Assembly: GCA_009746045.1 (NCBI GenBank)
Contig: RPFO01001461.1
Span: forward strand, 42,501-91,000
From: Mesostigma viride
Taxonomy: Eukaryota; Streptophyta; Mesostigmatophyceae; Mesostigmatales; Mesostigmataceae
Direction: 5' to 3'
Length of the DNA: 48,500 bases
Under the pieces are notes generated by a model. It did no database searches. It had not been told where the DNA came from and worked only from the letters and a program-made list of their open reading frames with translations. Of the stretch, positions 30,754-42,256 are shown piece by piece. The position numbers and the translations under genes are program-made. Positions within the stretch are counted from its first letter, which is position 1. Each line of letters starts with the position of its first letter.

Positions 30754-33290
30754 ATGCCCACACGGTCCCAAACAAGGAACGCCAGAGATACAGAGGAAGA
30801 GGCTAGAGAACGAGATCTAGAGAATACAGAGATAGAACCGGTAGACAACCACGAGCACGGTACAGAGGGTATAGAGGTACCACTGCACGTCCAAGCAGGG
30901 ACAGATACAGGTGAGGTCATGGAGAGACCTGCGGAAGGCTCCCCACGATCCAGAGATCAGAACCCTAGGTTCCCAGCGGATGGGGACATTATAGACGCCT
31001 TACCCAGGCAGAGAGATGACAGAAACGACCGAGAGAGGCTCCAGCAGCAACGGCAGCAGCAGCCCCAGCAGCAGCCCCAGCAGCAGCAGCAACAGCAGCA
31101 GCAGCAACAGCAGCAGCAACAGCAGCAGCAGCAACAGCAGCAGCAGCAACAGCAGCAGCAGCAACAGCAGCAGCAGCAACAGCAGCGGCAGCAGCAGCAG
31201 CAACCGCAGCAGCAGCAACAGCAGCAGCAGCATCAGCAGCAGCAACGGTCACCACAGCAGCAATGGCAACAGCAGCAACCCCAGACGCAGCAGCAACAAC
31301 CCCAGACGAGACCACAATGGCTACCACCTGATCCAGAGCAGCAGAGAGACGAGAATGAAGATACCCTGCACTACCGCCGTCAGCTACCAGTCACCGGGCG
31401 GCCCACGCATCCTTGGGCAGGTCGGGGGCGGCCCCAAGGACCTCCACCGGGCCCCCCACACCGGGGCAGACGCAGAGTTTCCTTCGGCAGCACGTCCCTG
31501 TTACCCACGGCGTTATGGTATTCGGACGAGGAAGGGGAAGTCCCAGGGGCAGACGGCGAGTTCGATGACCTGGAAGGGACTAACGAGGCGGACGAGGGAT
31601 CTGTCACGCAGGGCCCGCCCGTTGGTACTCATAGACCACGGACCAGCCCAGAGGAGACCCGGAGCAGTGTCACCACCCGCGACGAGGAGACTCACACGCC
31701 AGCCCAGCGCCTGGCACCTCAACCGCAGCGTCCGCGGGTGCTTGACCGAAGCGCGGTCCCCTCGCCTGCGCCTGCTGGCAACCTCAGTTTCAGCAGGGTG
31801 GCACTGGATGACCCGGGATACGAACACCCCTCGTCGGTACAGGTGCGCCGGACACACGGCACACCGGACAGATCCGGATCTCTCCCGCGGTCGCAGCCTC
31901 CAGCATTCGGCTCCATCTCCTACAGGGAGGTCGGTGGGCCTAAGCTTAACACGGTAAAGGCCCCACCGATGCCTACCTTCAAGAATGTACCCAAGCTGCA
32001 CGCGGATATGAAACCGCGAGAGGTCGACGAATGGGGACGCATGTGGCAACAGCAGTATACCGTTGGTGCAATCACAACAGCTGGGAACTGGCCACCTGTG
32101 ATTTGATCCCGCATGTGGTTAACACCTGCATGGACCCCTCGGTGGTGAGCATCCTGAACTGTGAGAGCATCGCATCCCAGTCATACCCACAGACCGTGGA
32201 GGAGCTGATGGACCGGGTGCGCCGCAAGCTGATACCCCCAGACGCGGAGCTCCACGAGCGGATCGCTTTCGGCAAGCTACGCCAGGGGACCACCCCATAT
32301 CGCGAGTTTCTGTCCAAGTTTGAGTCCAGCGCCGCTTATCTAACCGACATGACCTGGTACGAGTACAAGATCAGATTCATCGAGGCGCTCAGCCCCGAGC
32401 TGCAGGATGAGGTATTCAAACACTACGCTGAGGTCCCCTGGAAGGAGTGGGACATCCTGAATATCCAGAGATACCTTCTGCAGGTGGCCGACGTGGTGGC
32501 TCGCGGGCGCGCACCCTCGGTGCGCCGTTTCTTCAGGTCAGCCACTGCAGGTCCGCGACGGGTGAACCAGATGTACTCTACGGAGCTCATCGGCGAGGAG
32601 GAGGAGGAGTACCCGACGACCCTGATGATGGCTACACTGACCTTGGCGTCAACGCGATCGATGCTAGCAAGGCGCGCTGCTTCATGTGCAGTGAGGTGGG
32701 GCACCTCAAGCGCGACTGCCCCAAGCTCCGGGGCAAGAACGCCGGTCGCGGGGCTGGAGAAGGGACACCCAGCGTTCGTTTCTCCGGCCCGGCCTTCGGC
32801 AGCCGCCCCGACCCTCCGGCCCTCGGGACCGACCCCGCAACGCGGGTGAGCGTGCGGCTCGCCTGCAGCACGCCAGACAGGTCCCGACGCAGTACCAGCA
32901 GCCGCGACCACCCGCGACCAACTCTACCAAGGGTGTGTTGCGCGCGGTCAACGAGATTGAGGCGCGGCGACAGTCCTCCTCTTCCGGCCAAACGCAGGCA
33001 GTGGCTGGCTACGAGTATGACGATGAGGAGGGGGCTGACGAAGAGGAGGAGGGGGGGAAGAGGGCGGGTGGTCGGGCGAGGCGGCCTCCCGTCCCACCGC
33101 TCCTCGGGAGTAGTAGCCCTGCCCATGGGCTTGGGTCCCGGGGTAGGGGATAGGATAGAAAAATCAGATGGTAGCCCCGACGCGGAGTCAACTAGAGTAG
33201 AGGTAGATGTTAACAACGTGGCCGCAGACGCGCCCTCCCAACCGGCGGCGCGTACATCTCAGGGAGATTCGCGGCATCTGTTTCTTTTCA
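30754..33290 (+). pseudogene. gag: Ty3 gag with polyglutamine tract, capsid and zinc knuckle, frame-broken
   Basis: The N-terminal frame (30754-32106) is acidic, then has a glutamine-rich tract at ~31040-31300 encoded by CAG/CAA, then a Pro/Arg-rich region ending PTFKNVPKLHADMKPREVDEW. The capsid continues in another frame (~32090-32610): LIPPDAELHERIAFGKLRQ and FIEALSPELQDEVF, the retrotransposon gag pattern. The zinc knuckle CFMCSEVGHLKRDC (32678-32719) is in the third frame. Acidic sequence near 32940-33060 (AVNEIEARRQ, YEYDDEEGADEEEEGG) and a linker at ~33110-33290 shift again. Each change is by -1, as if one base were missing, near ~32090, ~32610, ~32840, ~33050, ~33110 and ~33290. Either this copy is dead or the assembly has homopolymer deletions. 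Confidence 0.85.
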
Positions 33291-36200
33291 GTGGGGGTTG
33301 TTGGTCCCTCCCACCGTCCTTGATCCGTATTTGAAGGAGAAAACGATCATGGACGTGAAGTTCCTGGTGGACACCGGCGCCTCCACGTCCTTCATCAACG
33401 AGGCCCTGGTGCGTCGGCTGGGCCTGGTACCCCGGCCTCACACCACGGCAGTCTATGTCACCTACTCAGACGGTCGGCGACACCAATCGCCGGGCCTAGC
33501 AGACATCAAGGGTGTGCTGCAGGGCACGCCGGTCGACCTGGTGGCGACTATTGCGCCGCTGGGCGCTGCCGACATCATCATTGGCGTGGACTGGCTGGAC
33601 AAGCAGGATGTGGACATCAGTGTGCGCCGGCGGGTAGTTTGGTTTCCGGATGGTTCATTCTGGTGCCCTGACAGCGAGTATAGGGCACAGGCCGCGGAGG
33701 TCCATAACATTACACACGAGCGCTCGGCGGACGGGCCTCGACCAGCATCCCAGATCCTGATGAGCAGCAAGACGCTGGCGCGCCAGCTTCGGAAGGGCAA
33801 GGAGTACGCGATGTATCGCATAGACCTGGATAGCACTCAGGCTCTGCTTAACGAGATCGGTGCCGGATTCACACCGGATGAGCTGGCGCGGTTCAATGCC
33901 GTCCTGGAGAAGCGCACTACCCTTTTTGCGGATCGTACCCCTCAGTTCCCTCCCAATCGATCGGTGTTGCACCGTGTCCAGCTCCAGGAGGGTTCTGGGC
34001 CTACTGTGTCTCCCATGTATCGCATGGGCCCAGTCGAGCTGGTGGAGCTCAAGAAGATCCTCATTTCACTGCTTGACGCTGGGCTCATTGAACCCAGCAA
34101 CAGCCCCTTCTCAGCGGGCGTGCTGCTCGTTCCCAAGCCAGGAGGCAAGTGGCGTCTGGTGACGGATTACCGGAAGCTGAACGCCATCACCGTCAAGTCC
34201 CGGTATCCTCTACCGCGGATCGACGACATCTTCAACCGTGTCCAGGGGGCCACGTGTTTCACCGTCATTGACTGTGCGGACGGGTTTTGGCAGCTGCGCA
34301 TCGCGCCAGAAGACTGCCACAAGACCGCGTTCGCTACGCCCTTCGGCATTATCAGTTTCGGGTGGCGGCAATGGGGCTGTGCAATTCGCCGGCGTCCTTC
34401 CAGATGCTGATGAATGATATCCTCCGTCCGGTGATGGGTACAGCCCACTTGCCACAGGTCTCCCAGGACCTGGCGGACCCGCAGAAGGGGGCACGCCCGC
34501 CCTGGACCTACAAGCGCACGTGCGCGCTGGCGTATCTGGACGACATCCTGGTGTACTCCAAGACGTTCGAGGAGCACCTAGAGGATGTGGACGCCGTGCT
34601 TCAGATCATGGAGGATGAGCACCTTTCGGCGCGGAAAGCCAAGGTGCGCGCCGGCCGCTGCGTGCCGTTTCTGGGCCATACCCTGTCCGCCGACGGCATC
34701 GCGACCGACCCGGAGAAGATCGAGTCCGTCCAGCAATGGCCTGTCCCTACGGACGTGAAGGGGGTGCGCAGCTTCCTGGGCTTGGCTTCTTACTACCGAC
34801 GGTTCATCCCACGGTTTGCCACCATCGCCGCCCCGATCAACGCTCTTCTCAAGAAGGGTACCCCGTTCCTCTGGGCTGAGCAGTGCCAACAGGCGTTTGA
34901 GGCGCTTAAGCGCACCTCACCACAGCACCAGTCCTTATCCTGCCGGACCCGGCCCTTCCTTTCGTTGTGGCTACGGATGCCAGCAAGGTGGCCATCGGGG
35001 GGTCCTCCTGCAGGACCAAGGCAAGGGTCTTCAGCCCATCGAGTATATCTCACGCACAATGATTCCGGCGGAGCGGAATTACCCAGTGCATCAGCAGGAG
35101 CTTCTGGCAGTAGTCTACAGCTGCCACACGTGGCGTCACCATCTTCTGGGGGCCCAGTTTTCGGTGGCCATTAGTGAGCAGGGGGATCTCGACCCCCACC
35201 GCCTGGTGATCCACACCGACCACCGGCCGCTCACCCACCTTCTGGTGCAGCCCAACCTGACGCCCCGTCAAGCGCGGTGGATGGAGTACTTGTCACAGTT
35301 TGCGCCATTCAAGATCCAATACGTCAAGGGCGCGGACAACGTGGTGCCAGACGCCCTCTCGCGACGGGCGGACTATTGGTTCTACGAGGACATGGATGTG
35401 CTTCATACCACTTGCGTACCAGTGGCCGCCCCGGGGACCGCCTACGGCGCGGAGCCACGGTCTCCCCGGGCCCGCCACCTGTTTCATCTGGGACACACCA
35501 CCAGTGATGACTTGTCACCTCTCTTGGAGGAGACGAGTGCCCACGAGGACGTGGACGCCCCCGGGGAGGGGGAGGGATCGCATATGCGCATGCCCCTTAG
35601 CCATGTGGTGCCGCCCCAGGGAATTTTTCAGCTTCAGCCGATCGGCCCGCCCACAGTCTTCTCCGAATTCGTCAACCAGGCGAGTGCGGAGACAGACCCG
35701 GCCGCGGACGCGTTCACAGTCACGTCGGAACTGGAGACGATGATCAGTCGTTTCACGGTCACGGAGGAAGCGGCGCTTGAAGCCATCCGGGCGCATCCCC
35801 AGCAGATGGGTGCCTACCCTTGCAAGTTCCAGGAGGGACGCCTGTTCGTGAGTGTCCAGCCGGAGGAATGGCGGCTGTATGTCCCGGAGCTTTGTAGGGC
35901 CGCCTTGCTGCACGAGCTCCACGATTCGTTTCTAGGCGGACATCAAGGAAGCCACCGTCTTTATCCTCGGGCCCGCAAACATTTCTACTGGCCAGGGATG
36001 AAGGAGTATATTGAGACATATGTGCGCCAGTGCCCCTCGTGCCAGATCATGAAGTCCAGGAACACGGGCTCGCAAGCCGTCCCCAAGACGTTACCTGATC
36101 CGATGGGTCCTTGGGACTCTATCATGATGGACTTCATCGGCCCGTTCAAGAAGACGAAGAGCGGCAACAGCATGGTCCTGGTGTTCGTGGACCGCCTGAC

Positions 36201-37244
36201 GCGCATGTGTCACTTGGCCCCGTGTCCGGCCGACCTCACTGCGGAGGAGTGCGCCAAGATATACCTGACGCACGTGTTCCGATTCCATGGGCTCAGCCGA
36301 CAGTTCATCTCTGATCGCGACAAGCTCTTCACGGCCAAATTCTGGCAGGAGTTCTTCGAGCGGTTGGGCACCAAGGTGTCGCTGGGTACGGCCTACCACA
36401 GTTCGTCGTCCATCTGGTGGAGCGGCTGAACCGTACAGTGCAAGAGACCATGCGACACTACACCGACGCGGTGGGCAGCAATTGGGAGGAACTTCTGGGC
36501 TTGGTGGAGTTCTCCCTGAACAATGCTCCCCAGGCCGCCCACGGATTTACCCCCTTTTTCCTCAACTCTGGCAGGCACCCTCTCACGCCTCCCGACCTGC
36601 TTATGAGCCCTGAACGGGGAGAGGGTCAGGTCAAGCTGGACACACGCCAGGGGGTTGATCGCTTGCTGCAGCGGATGCACCAGGCTCATAACAGTGCCGT
36701 CCAGGGTTACCGCGCCGCGACCGAACGGTATCTGGAGAGGACAGCCGGCAAGCGGGATAACCGGGCGCCGTCCATTGAGGTGGGCGATTGGGTCCTGGTG
36801 GAGGGCCCACAGATCGGACGATTCTCACACAAGGTGGAGAAGGAGCTGAAGACTAAGCTTCGTCCCATGTTCCTGGGCCCCTACAAGGTGCTCTCCAAGT
36901 TTGACGACGTCATGTTCCAGGTGGACGTCCCGGTGTCATGGAACCTCACATCCAACCGTTTCCATCGTGACCAGCTCAAGTTGTACCACCAGAACACCAT
37001 TCAGGGTAGGGTCAATCCCCCGGCCCCGTTGGAGTTCAATCCAGACACAGGGGAACAGGAGGATGAGGTGGCTGCGATCGTGGGACACCGAGATGTCAAG
37101 CGAGGGCGGGGGACCCAGCGACAGTACCGCGTGCGATGGCGATTCGCGCAGCATGAGTCGGAGGACTCCTGGCGCACCCCTACTGAGTTAGCGGGTTGCG
37201 CCCGCTTATTGGAAGCATACAAGAAGACACACCAGTTGCATTAA
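33250..37244 (+). pseudogene. pol: Ty3 pol: protease, RT, RNase H, integrase, chromodomain, frame-broken
   Basis: Protease LVDTGASTSFINE (DTG at 33370-33378) and ADIIIGVDWL. RT has LVTDYRKLNAITVKSRYPLP, VIDCADGFWQL, then after a -1 break at ~34345 AMGLCNSPASFQMLMND and AYLDDILVYSKT (YLDD at 34533-34544). RNase H (VVATDASK at ~34965) is in the third frame, and IPAERNYPVHQQELLAVVYS and HTDHRPLTHLL follow after two more -1 shifts (~34905 and ~34998). Integrase has an HELHDSF...CPSC zinc region, acidic residues in MMDFIGPF (36130), FISDRDKLF (36312) and VERLNRTVQ (36420, after a -1 shift near 36410), then LGPYKVL (GPY/F-like). A C-terminal chromodomain (~37060-37236, YRVRWRF...SWRTPTEL) marks a chromovirus. 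Stop at 37242-37244. All catalytic residues are present; only the frames are broken. Confidence 0.93.
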
Positions 37245-37272
37245 TAGGCGGTATAACGGTGTACGGTGTAGG

Positions 37273-39842
37273 GTGAGAGTGAGGTGTGCGCCGGGTACTA
37301 GGTACACGCCAACTAACGCCTTGGCTTTTGGTGTGTGGGCCGTGCAGGGAGACGCCGCGGAGGCGCTTCCCAGAGGCCAGACTTCTGCCAGCGCCGCGGA
37401 GGCTGTAGAGGCGGGAATCCGGGTAGTAGACGGGGAGTCGAGTGAGGAAGATCTGGTGGATATGGATACGACAGATTACCCGGAGGTCCCTCTACCAGAA
37501 CAGGTTGACAGGATGCAGACAGCTCGCGGAGAGCCTGCAGTCCGAAGGGGTGCTTCAAGGGCCGGGGGCTCGGGAGGGGTGGTCGGCACGAGACGTCGTC
37601 CAGACCCGGAGCCCGGACGCGCGCGCGCTGCAGCTAGTGAAGGAGCTGAATGAGGAGACCTTTAACCCCCGGATGTTCGTGCGCGACTATGGTCGGGAGG
37701 GTGACTTGATGGAGCGGCGTCGTCGGCGCCGAACCAGATGCCGTCGGATGCCCGCGCTGATTCCATTTTGGCGCATGTCGGCCCCGCTAAGCTGGAGGAT
37801 TTTCGATGGTTCGTGCGCAGGAATGTGGGGTTCAAGATCGAGACCCGCACTGCCGAGCGCGACGGCGTGGTGGTCGGTATCGACTGGGAAACCCATGAGC
37901 GGGAGTGCCTGTGTCATGCGTGCGTGAACACGCTGGATGCAGGTCTGGTATTTCCACGGCTGTTGCTCCTCCTGATTCCGCCCGAGGTGCGGAAGCATCT
38001 GGAGAACTACTTTCCTCGATACCTCCCGTTGGAAGGGGCGTGCGGGGCGAGAAGTGTATGCGCGCGGGCCAGTACTCGTTACGGCAGGCTCTGGATCGCA
38101 TCGTGGCGATGGACGACGAGGACCAGGATGATGGGAGCGAGGGTGACGACTCCGACTCTGATGACTACCCTCCCCGTCCCTTCCTCGTCCCCCTTCAAGG
38201 GATCCACCTTCTGGGGGCTCCTTGGAGGGCGGCGCAGGACATCGTCCTGTGACGCGTTTCGAGGCGCCACCGCCGGCAATGGGCTGGGGGCGCCCCTCTG
38301 GGCGAGGGTCTCGCCCGCGGTCCACGGGTTGGGGCGGAGGCAGTCAACCAGACTCTCGGCGTGCTCCAGACCGGCCTGCACGTCGGCGCTCGCCCTCACC
38401 GTCATCGCGCTCGCGTTCCCGTTCGGACTCGGGAACGGAGGTACGCCCTGCTCGCCGAGCGTCACCACCACCTCGTCGCCCGGCGGATCGGCACTGGGAG
38501 CGCACGTGGGGGTCGGCGGTGGAACTGGAGCGAGAGGCTCGGCGACCGCGGTCGGACACGACGGGAGCTGCTCCGGTTAGGACAGAACAGCCGGCCGGGG
38601 GCGAGCCCCCGGTTGTGGCCCCCTTAGATCCTCCGACGGATGCGGGTCAGGAGGAGCCTACCTTCCTTGTCTCCTTGGAACCACCGGAGCCTACCTTCTT
38701 GGTCTCCCTGGATCCACGTCCCCGGCCTGCACCAGCCGGCTCATCATGCCACGTCCGGCGGAGGGACACCTCCGTCCCACTTCGTCGGGTCGACACTCGC
38801 ACCCTTCCGCGGAGGCGCCTACCCACCATGGCAGAGACGCGACCTCGGGCTGCGGAGGGCCCCAGCGGTACGGACATTCTGGTACCAGCGGAGCCCGTGA
38901 TGCGCTTGGAAGCGCTCGTAGCTGCGGTACAATCCGGACAGGACCTGATACAGCGTCTGATGGTCCAGCACGGTCGTCAAGGTGATCATTCTGCTGCCAC
39001 TCAGTGGGCTATGATGCGGCCTCCAGAGCTCCTGGGTCATCTCACGAGGAGTGGTCATTGGGAGACTTCATACGGCCGGTACCGGGCAGAGTGGTGCGAC
39101 ATGGTGGGCCAGGACCTCGCACGGAGAAGCTTTGTGTGACATTCGAGGGGCCTCCGGCTTTTCAGGTTCCCCCGGGTACGCACTTACCTGCTCCCTGGTG
39201 TTTCGCGCGGGTCCTTGGTTCGCTGTGGATCGCGGGGCTTACTGGGAACAGGTAGAGATCACCTTTCTGCCCCAGGTTCCTCTGCCCCTGCCGCAACCCG
39301 ACGACCCTCGTTTCCCCGCCGCGGTGGGGCATGTTGTGCGATTCGGGTCCGAGGACTGGTGGGATTGGCGCTATCAGGTCGATGGGGTGAAGCACGTGGT
39401 GACGCCTCCCAAGGTGGCTCCAGCGGAGGGGAGTGCCTTTCTTAATCTGGTGGCGCCCGATATTGTAGGGGCCCGGTCGGTGTCGATCAACGATGATCAC
39501 GTGCGTATGGAGGTTTTCCTGATGGGGGTGGCCTTTGTTCGCGAGCACCGGTGTGGGGTGGTGGATCGGTCGGCGTTGACGCTCATGTTCACCCATCCCC
39601 AGTACCTCGCTGGGTTCCTGTCTCTGTGGCCCCGAGGGTCGTGGCTGGAGCTGTCCCGGCTGGGTCGGCAGAAGGTGTCCCCCTACCAGGTGGCTTTTGA
39701 GATTGACCTGTGTTCGCACCCTGGGATGATGATTTCACAGATGACCCACGCGGGGCGTAGGGCCCTCACTGAAGTCCTGTGCAGCGACGTGCCACTAGCG
39801 GCGGACGCTGAAGTGGTTAGAATAGTTTTTCGTGACGGATAG
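37273..39842 (+). pseudogene. Extra coding region between Ty3 pol and 3' LTR, unknown function
   Basis: About 2.5 kb of protein-like sequence in shifting frames on the sense strand: acidic N-part (SSEEDLVDMDTTDYPEVPLP) from 37273; LVKELNEETFNPRMFVRDYG (~37630); LEDFRWFVRRNVGFKIETR and a CLCHAC motif (~37790-37920); QALDRIVAMDDEDQDDGSE (~38085); an Arg/Ser/Pro-rich part 38222-38700; a predicted helix LEALVAAVQSGQDLIQRLMV (~38910); and a C-terminal part 39190-39842 ending VVRIVFRDG. Most shifts are -1 (near 37700, 38050, 38215, 39030 and 39170), so one ~800-residue protein is possible. I see no signal peptide, membrane helix or cleavage site, so an env-like role is not supported. No enzyme motif was recognised. 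It could be a nucleic-acid-binding or structural accessory protein. Confidence 0.6.
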
Positions 39843-40020
39843 CGGATTGATCCAGTCACCATTGGAGTCTTACTACTACGTCAGAGTTGGGCCTGTGTAT
39901 CAACTTCTAGAGGAACTGGCATTACTAACCTGTGGGTGAACCGAGGTTGGGACATAGTACTCTTATAGTAGCGTTGTTTTTCCAAATTTACCTTGTACGG
40001 TAGGGACTACCGACCCCCAT
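39843..40020 (+). other. Non-coding 3' internal end of the Ty3 element
   Basis: AT-balanced sequence from the last stop to the purine tract; nothing recognised. Confidence 0.5.
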
Positions 40021-40032
40021 GGGGGGGAGGAG
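40021..40032 (+). promoter_or_regulatory. Polypurine tract of the Ty3 element
   Basis: GGGGGGGAGGAG directly abuts the 3' LTR. This is the plus-strand priming site expected for LTR elements. Confidence 0.92.
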
Positions 40033-40617
40033 TGTTACGTCCCTGCCCTTTTGGCCGGACGTAACAATGGAATAAATTACTAAGGCCGTTTAGTCTATTG
40101 GACTTGGGTTTTACGGACCTTGGCTATTGTGTGAATTGGACTAGTTATTTTGGTCCTAGGTTGTTCTTCTAGGGGCCGGTGCTGTGGCGCCGCGCCGGTT
40201 CTGAGTCTGTCAGTTGTTCTAGGCGTGGATCCTATAGTTGAGGGTCGATGTCGGCCCGGATCCTACGTGGAATGAGTGACTCGGATTGTTCTAGGGAAAT
40301 TGGTGTGTATCTGCGCCGCAACCAACCTAGGTTAAATTGGTCCGAGGACGAGAGTCTCGTCCTCTTGGTTTAATGAATGATAAGTGCGAATACGCCTACA
40401 CATTGAGCCCGGGGCAATAATCCATTTGTAATTGGTATTGCTAGCCAATATAAGTGTGTACTAATTAGCTTGGCATCAAGCCGTGATGCCAGATATCTCA
40501 CGACTCACGTCGTGAAGCGCAACCTACTTTAGGCTATCTTGAATTATTCCTAATTCCGGCGAGAAGGGTCTTTCGCTACGTAGCTCAGGCTAGGTGTGTC
40601 TGGGCAGGGACGTAACA
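40033..40617 (+). repeat. 3' LTR of the Ty3 element
   Basis: 585 bp, no difference seen from 28948-29532, followed by TSD TTAAT at 40618-40622. Confidence 0.96.
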
Positions 40618-40622
40618 TTAAT

Positions 40623-41090
40623 GCATGCATGGCAGCATCCCCCCACCATCCAACCACCATCCACGCATGCATGGCAGCAAAACCTCACCATCCAACCACC
40701 ATCCACGCACACATGGCTGCAACCCCCCATCTTCCAACCACCATCCACGCACACATGGCTGCAACCCCCCACCATCAAACCACCATCGGCACGCATGCAT
40801 GGCAGCAAAACCTCACCATCCAACCACCATCCACGCATGCATGGCTGAACCCCCCACAATCCAACCACCATCCACGCACAACACATGGCTGCAACCCCCC
40901 CCCATCCAACCATCATCCACGCACACATGGCTGCAGCCCACCACCATCAAACAACCATTAGTGCATGCATGGCAGCAATCCCTCGCCATCCAACCACCAT
41001 CCACACACGCATTGCTGCAGCCCCCCACCATTCAAGCACCATCCACGCACATACGCCATCACCTCCTACAGTAATGTCCAACCACCATCC
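40623..41090 (+). repeat. Minisatellite, right part, split by the Ty3 insertion
   Basis: About a dozen 36-41-bp units with CCACCATCCACGCATGCATGG and CACATGGCTGCAACCCCCC. An intact internal match to the split target (CATCAAACAACCATTAGTGC) lies near 40945, which confirms the insertion site. Confidence 0.93.
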
Positions 41091-42224
41091 ACAAAGCACG
41101 GGGCTTATGGATTACAAGGCATTCAGCACGCCTGAATGCATGTAAGGCATGGACCACAAAATTTGCAGATGGCATGCTGAGAAAAGTAAAATCTGATTAA
41201 AATGTAGCAATGCCGTTAATAACAGCAATAACGCCTAGAAACTGACCAGTCTTTTGCACGCTTCTTGGAACAAGGACGCCGCCACCAGGCAGGTCAGGTC
41301 GGTTTCCTGACTACGCAATATAGACTCTCTAATACAAACTTTACAAAATAAATGAAGCACGTGCAGCAAAATCAATGTCTTCCTGGCCAGTTCTCGACAA
41401 TCTTACAAGCACGCCACCGGAAACGTTAGTCAAAATAGCAAAAGCTGCGGGAAATTTGGCGAGGAAACAAAACGGCGAACAAAACGGTAAGAACATCCCG
41501 GAGATGACGCTAAAACCAAGCCATAACGGACTGTTCAAGCGCAAACAGATTGGTAGATGAGGTGCAGAAAAAGAGCCTTCCGCAGCAGGCCTGATTACCT
41601 GCCTGGCACGCGAGGAAAGCGAGTTAACCATGGCAGGCTGGAATGCGCTTCGCGCAGGCCTGCTTACTTTACCTCCGAAGGAAACCGGAAATGGCCACAA
41701 ATCAAAGCTAATTCGCTTGATTCCTATTTCCTCACTTTAAACCCCTCCCTTCTGCGTCGTTCAATACCAGGAATCTTGGCTATCACTCTGGCAAGAAGCC
41801 AATCTAATATATTCATCGCGGCCAGATTTGCGAATCAGACCCCCTCGCAACCGTGGGTTAAAGAAGGGCAGCGGTCTTTCATACCTAATGCATATTTCGT
41901 CAACAAAACATCTTTTGGAGTATCTTTCATACAGCATCGATCTCCATAACTTTTTTGCATTTCGGCCGACAAATTAGGCAAGTTTTCATGGAACGCGCAC
42001 CGCCATGGCCACCTTCGCACGTATACACTACACAGCCAGGCCCCTTATACGTTCTGTACTTCTGTAGGTACATTACGTGTTGGGCCGGTGGTCAGCTCGT
42101 AACAAGTCAGTCAGTCTGTCTCGTGCGGAACTTCAAGTACGAAATTCGCCACCACTTTGGGCCGTATCGGTCCTTGGTAGTTACGCAACAAACATTCGAT
42201 CGGTCGCCGTGGAAAGTACCATTC
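41091..42224. other. Right part of the inverted-repeat segment, with an ORF0-leader-like stretch
   Basis: No gene is supported. At 41952-42020 the series TTTTTGCATTTCG, GAACGC and CGCCATGGCCAC, then a CGCA, follows the same order as 19515-19578 at the start of ORF0. The frame from that ATG (MATFARI...) stops after ~20 codons. It is probably an old fragment of a related copia-type leader. Confidence 0.45.
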
Positions 42225-42256
42225 TTGCGTAACTAGTTGCGTTACCGCGGGTTGGT
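42225..42256 (-). repeat. Right 32-bp terminal inverted repeat
   Basis: Exact complement of 25405-25436. Copia-derived 3' sequence is inferred to resume at 42257. Confidence 0.85.

Larger units (their letters stand above)
28948..40617 (+). mobile_element. Complete Ty3/gypsy chromovirus LTR retrotransposon
   Basis: 11,670 bp with two 585-bp LTRs that I find identical, and TSD TTAAT at 28943-28947 and 40618-40622. It has a primer-site candidate after the 5' LTR, a purine tract before the 3' LTR, and gag-PR-RT-RH-IN-chromodomain order. It inserted into a CCATCCACGC minisatellite. Identical LTRs mean very recent insertion. It also carries a small 5' ORF and ~2.5 kb of coding-like sequence after pol, neither of which is standard for Ty3 elements. 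Confidence 0.96.
25405..42256. mobile_element. Composite segment bounded by 32-bp inverted repeats, inserted after copia pol
   Basis: ACCAACCCGCGGTAACGCAA and 12 further bases at 25405-25436 match the reverse complement of 42225-42256 over all 32 bp. Both ends carry more ACGCAA-type motifs nearby, and ACGCAACAAACAT occurs in the same orientation near both ends (~25613 and ~42183). Subtracting the nested Ty3 element leaves about 5.2 kb of satellites, palindromes and AT-rich DNA. No transposase was recognised. The only flanking match is GT at each side, so a target duplication is not shown. It could be a large non-autonomous DNA transposon or two separate inverted copies of one repeat. Confidence 0.55.

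Noticed and set aside
30989-31327. Poly-Ala, poly-Leu and poly-Ser frames opposite or beside the CAG tract
   Set aside because: Shadows of the polyglutamine tract of Gag; no independent start context or motif.
30754-37244. Programmed frameshifting in the Ty3 gag-pol
   Set aside because: Too many shifts, mostly in the same direction, inside domains (RT, RNase H, integrase) and not at a gag/pol border.
37273-39842. Envelope gene of an errantivirus-like element
   Set aside because: No signal peptide, fusion peptide or membrane anchor seen; the longest hydrophobic run is only about 11 residues.
40590-41145. His/Pro-rich and Trp/Gly-rich open frames
   Set aside because: Translations of the CCATCCACGC minisatellite.
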